Below are positions 6,264 through 7,627 of a DNA stretch of 7,627 bases, in pieces (the first letter of the stretch is position 1; every line of letters starts with the position of its first letter). Source of the stretch: an uncultured Bacilli bacterium (lineage in GTDB: Bacteria; Bacillota_I; Bacilli_A; RF39; UBA660). A model generated the notes under the pieces. That model ran no database searches. It was not told the DNA's origin and saw nothing but the letters and a program-made list of their open reading frames with translations. The position numbers were made by a program, and so were the translations under genes. Where the stretch lies: assembly GCA_934098735.1 (NCBI GenBank), contig CAKOOS010000019.1:1-7627 (forward strand). Reading direction: 5' to 3'.

Positions 6264-6584
6264 TTAAGCAACTTTCTTCTTTTGTAATGTTTTGTTTTGA
6301 TTATATTTATTTTTTCTTGCTCGTTCATAATTTCTTTTTCTTTTTAAATGTTCAATGTATCTTGCTCTTTCGTTTTGAACATGCCAATCTATAATTTGCT
6401 TTATTGTTACAAAATCTTCATTTCTATTTGTAAACATTACTATTGCTCTTTGAAACTTTTCATCTGGTATTATATTATTACAAGAATAATTTAATTGCAT
6501 AACCACCTTTGTTAAATATAAAATAACTTTTTGATTCTTGATGTTCATTAATGTATTAGTATTATTTAAAATTTCGTTTTTCAT
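6264..6584 (-). CDS. Small basic helical protein, 106 aa, sharing a module with the nucleotidyltransferase protein
   Basis: I do not recognise a named family. Residues 31-68 align without gaps to residues 19-56 of the 450-aa membrane-anchored protein in this block, with 15 identities in 38 positions by eye. The shared pattern is LN....NI..DE...RA..MF....E....IK..ID, and in both proteins it runs on into a helix ending in KRK..... R. Residues 75-106 are very basic (KRKRNYERARKNK and QKKKVA), suggesting nucleic-acid or acidic-protein binding. There is no signal peptide or membrane span. The start is ATG at 6584, since AGGGG sits 8 nt before it. An in-frame ATG at 6608 lacks a ribosome site and lies at or before the predicted transcription start. 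It is the first gene of the minus-strand operon, divergent from the LysR gene, which makes it a candidate LysR target. Confidence 0.7.
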   Translation of the reverse strand: MKNEILNNTNTLMNIKNQKVILYLTKVVMQLNYSCNNIIPDEKFQRAIVMFTNRNEDFVTIKQIIDWHVQNERARYIEHLKRKRNYERARKNKYNQNKTLQKKKVA

Positions 6585-6610
6585 ATATATTTCCCCTTTT
6601 CTTGCCATAT

Positions 6611-6639
6611 ATTATAATCAACAGTTTGTTATTTGTAAA
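6611..6639 (-). promoter_or_regulatory. Sigma-70-type promoter of the 106-aa/297-aa operon
   Basis: On the minus strand TTTACA (6639-6634) is followed after exactly 17 nt by TATAAT (6616-6611). Transcription would start near 6604, which rules out the in-frame ATG at 6608 and supports the start at 6584. The -35 box directly abuts the palindrome at 6640-6663. Confidence 0.7.
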
Positions 6640-6663
6640 ATGTCAATTTTCTATATTTGACAT
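6640..6663. promoter_or_regulatory. Palindromic operator candidate between divergent promoters
   Basis: ATGTCAA (6640-6646) and TTGACAT (6657-6663) are perfect inverted arms separated by 10 nt. The right arm is the -35 box of the LysR promoter and the left arm abuts the -35 box of the operon promoter. The place and symmetry suit a dimeric regulator, most simply the LysR protein acting on itself and on the operon. One arm could be a coincidence, because it is also a consensus -35. Confidence 0.45.
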
Positions 6664-6684
6664 AGCATTTTGTTATGATATAAT
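6657..6684 (+). promoter_or_regulatory. Consensus promoter of the LysR-type regulator gene
   Basis: TTGACA (6657-6662), a 16-nt spacer and TATAAT (6679-6684), preceded by TGA to give an extended -10. Transcription would begin near 6691, right at the Shine-Dalgarno AGGTG (6691-6695), so the leader is only about 11 nt long before the ATG at 6702. Confidence 0.75.
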
Positions 6685-6701
6685 ATATTTAGGTGATGAA
6701 A

Positions 6702-7526
6702 ATGAATATTAACTTTGAATATTACAAAATATTCTACATAATTGCTAAAAACAAAAATATAACAAAAGCAGCTAATGAATTAAATATCAGTCAACCAGCT
6801 ACAAGTAGAATGCTTAAAACTATGGAAGACCAAATGAATACTAAACTATTTATAAGAAAAACAAAAGGTGTTATTTTAACAAATGAAGGAAAAGAATTAT
6901 ATAGACTTATTGCTGATAATATTGATAACATAATGAAATCAGAAATTAGTTTTTCAAAAATAATAAATAATAAAACTTTAAAAATTGCTGGTAATAAAAC
7001 ATATATCAATTATTTAATAACAAATAATAAATTAGATAATATATTTAAATCTGATTCGAGTTTAAATATAACAGATACAAATAATTTTGATTTATTAAAT
7101 AGTCAATTATCAAACAATTTAATTGATTTTGCTTTTATTACCGAACCTACTAATTATCAATTTAATGATAAATTAGTGTTTAAGACATTAGATGAATTTC
7201 ACTTAGTATATGTATCAAAACAAACTAATAATAAAGCAATTGTTATATTAAATAATAAAAAGTTCATCGATCTTTCTAAAAACTATCTACAATCTAAAAA
7301 TATTAGTGCAGATAAATTTATACAAGTTGATGATTATGACAGTATTTATCCCCTAATATCTAAAGGATATACAAATGGATTTTTAATTAAAGAATATATT
7401 AACAGCTATTTAGAAAACAATGAAGATTCAAAACTTAATATTTCAGATGATCTTTCAACAATCAAAATCGGAATATTATATAATATTAATAATGAATTGA
7501 AGATTAAAAAATATTTTAATATATAA
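6702..7526 (+). CDS. LysR-type transcriptional regulator
   Basis: The first 65 residues are a textbook LysR winged helix: YKIFYIIAKNKNITKAANEL, then NISQPATSRMLKTMED (residues 28-43, recognition helix), then KLFIRKTKGVILTNEGKELY (48-67), matching the family 'LF-x-R-x-x-x-G-x-x-LT-x-x-G' wing. After a linker helix, residues about 88-274 form the effector-binding domain (TLKIAGNKTY, SQLSNNLIDFAFITEP, FHLVYVSK, with a late GYTNGFLIKEY). At 274 residues it is slightly short for the family, which usually runs to about 290-300. The effector cannot be told. I chose ATG 6702 because AGGTG lies 6 nt upstream; GTG 6693 and ATG 6696 overlap that site. It is divergent from the 106-aa/297-aa operon, the usual arrangement for a LysR protein and its target. 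A hairpin and a strong terminator follow, so it is a single-gene transcript. Confidence 0.92.
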   Translation: MNINFEYYKIFYIIAKNKNITKAANELNISQPATSRMLKTMEDQMNTKLFIRKTKGVILTNEGKELYRLIADNIDNIMKSEISFSKIINNKTLKIAGNKTYINYLITNNKLDNIFKSDSSLNITDTNNFDLLNSQLSNNLIDFAFITEPTNYQFNDKLVFKTLDEFHLVYVSKQTNNKAIVILNNKKFIDLSKNYLQSKNISADKFIQVDDYDSIYPLISKGYTNGFLIKEYINSYLENNEDSKLNISDDLSTIKIGILYNINNELKIKKYFNI

Positions 7527-7553
7527 AGGGAATATGTTTAAAGCATATTCCCT
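7527..7553. repeat. Perfect 10-bp hairpin after the LysR gene
   Basis: AGGGAATATG (7527-7536) pairs exactly with CATATTCCCT (7544-7553) around a 7-nt loop, starting one base after the stop codon. No T-run follows on the plus strand, so it probably protects the 3' end or aids the true terminator downstream rather than terminating alone. Confidence 0.6.
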
Positions 7554-7566
7554 AAATTGAAATTTG

Positions 7567-7593
7567 AACCGCACCACCAGGGTGCGGTTTTTT
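7567..7593 (+). terminator. Rho-independent terminator of the LysR gene
   Basis: AACCGCACC (7567-7575) pairs with GGTGCGGTT (7581-7589) around the loop ACCAG, and six T (7588-7593) close it. This is the most GC-rich spot in the window and a classic intrinsic terminator. Confidence 0.9.
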
Positions 7594-7627
7594 GATATAA
7601 TAAAAGAGCCAAATCCCGGCAAGGAGG
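7593..7627 (+). promoter_or_regulatory. Extended -10 box and Shine-Dalgarno of a gene starting beyond the window
   Basis: TGATATAAT (7593-7601) follows the terminator directly, and AAGGAGG (7621-7627) ends the window. The spacing predicts a plus-strand start codon within about 10 nt outside the window. No -35 box can be recognised because that position lies inside the terminator stem. Confidence 0.5.

Noticed and set aside
6791..7009. Minus-strand open frame of 72 codons opposite the LysR helix-turn-helix
   Set aside because: Antisense to an unmistakable LysR DNA-binding domain, with no ribosome site or promoter.
7552..7627. Minus-strand frame entering from the right edge (ends ...KKPHPGGAVQISI) as the tail of a gene
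   Set aside because: Open for only 24 codons, and it runs through a textbook terminator with a T-run serving the LysR gene. The plus-strand -10 and AAGGAGG in the same interval explain the sequence better.

Overview
This is a very AT-rich window with strongly biased codon use (many ATA, AAT, AAA and TTA codons). Reading frames end at TAA and TGA, and tryptophan is written TGG, so the standard bacterial code fits. Shine-Dalgarno sites (AGGTG, AAGGGG) and -10 boxes of the form TGnTATAAT are clear. This suits a low-GC Gram-positive bacterium of the Bacilli/Clostridia side, possibly an uncultured gut lineage. The assignment is inference from composition and gene style, not a species identification.

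Layout. Positions 1-1017 hold decayed genes: a broken winged-helix (HTH_36-like) replication/regulatory protein on the minus strand (111-482) and an unrecognised coding remnant on the plus strand (545-1010), closed by a perfect hairpin at 1018-1043. Positions 1060-1302 are a non-coding, structured stretch with four back-to-back hairpins, possibly a mobile-element site such as an origin of transfer or a structured RNA. Positions 1303-6584 are a minus-strand block of five intact genes. In transcription order these are: a 106-aa basic helical protein; a 297-aa protein with a DUF6273-like domain; a 623-aa protein with a cysteine-cluster N-terminal half and a GH10 (xylanase-type) C-terminal domain but no signal peptide; a 450-aa protein with an internal nucleotidyltransferase-like domain and a C-terminal membrane anchor; and a 204-aa acidic helical protein. 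The first two share a promoter at 6611-6639. The GH10 gene and the nucleotidyltransferase gene each have their own extended -10 promoter, and the 204-aa gene is tightly coupled to the nucleotidyltransferase gene. A LysR-type regulator (6702-7526) is divergent from the block, with a 7-bp-arm palindrome between the two promoters. Beyond it lie a hairpin, a classic Rho-independent terminator, and the -10 and Shine-Dalgarno of a plus-strand gene that starts just outside the window.

How they may work together. The LysR protein is placed to control itself and the 106-aa/297-aa operon. The 106-aa protein and the N-terminal part of the membrane-anchored nucleotidyltransferase share an ungapped conserved helical module, which ties the two ends of the minus-strand block together and suggests a common partner. 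No known pathway explains this set. The two most unusual products are the signal-less GH10/cysteine-cluster fusion and the tail-anchored nucleotidyltransferase.
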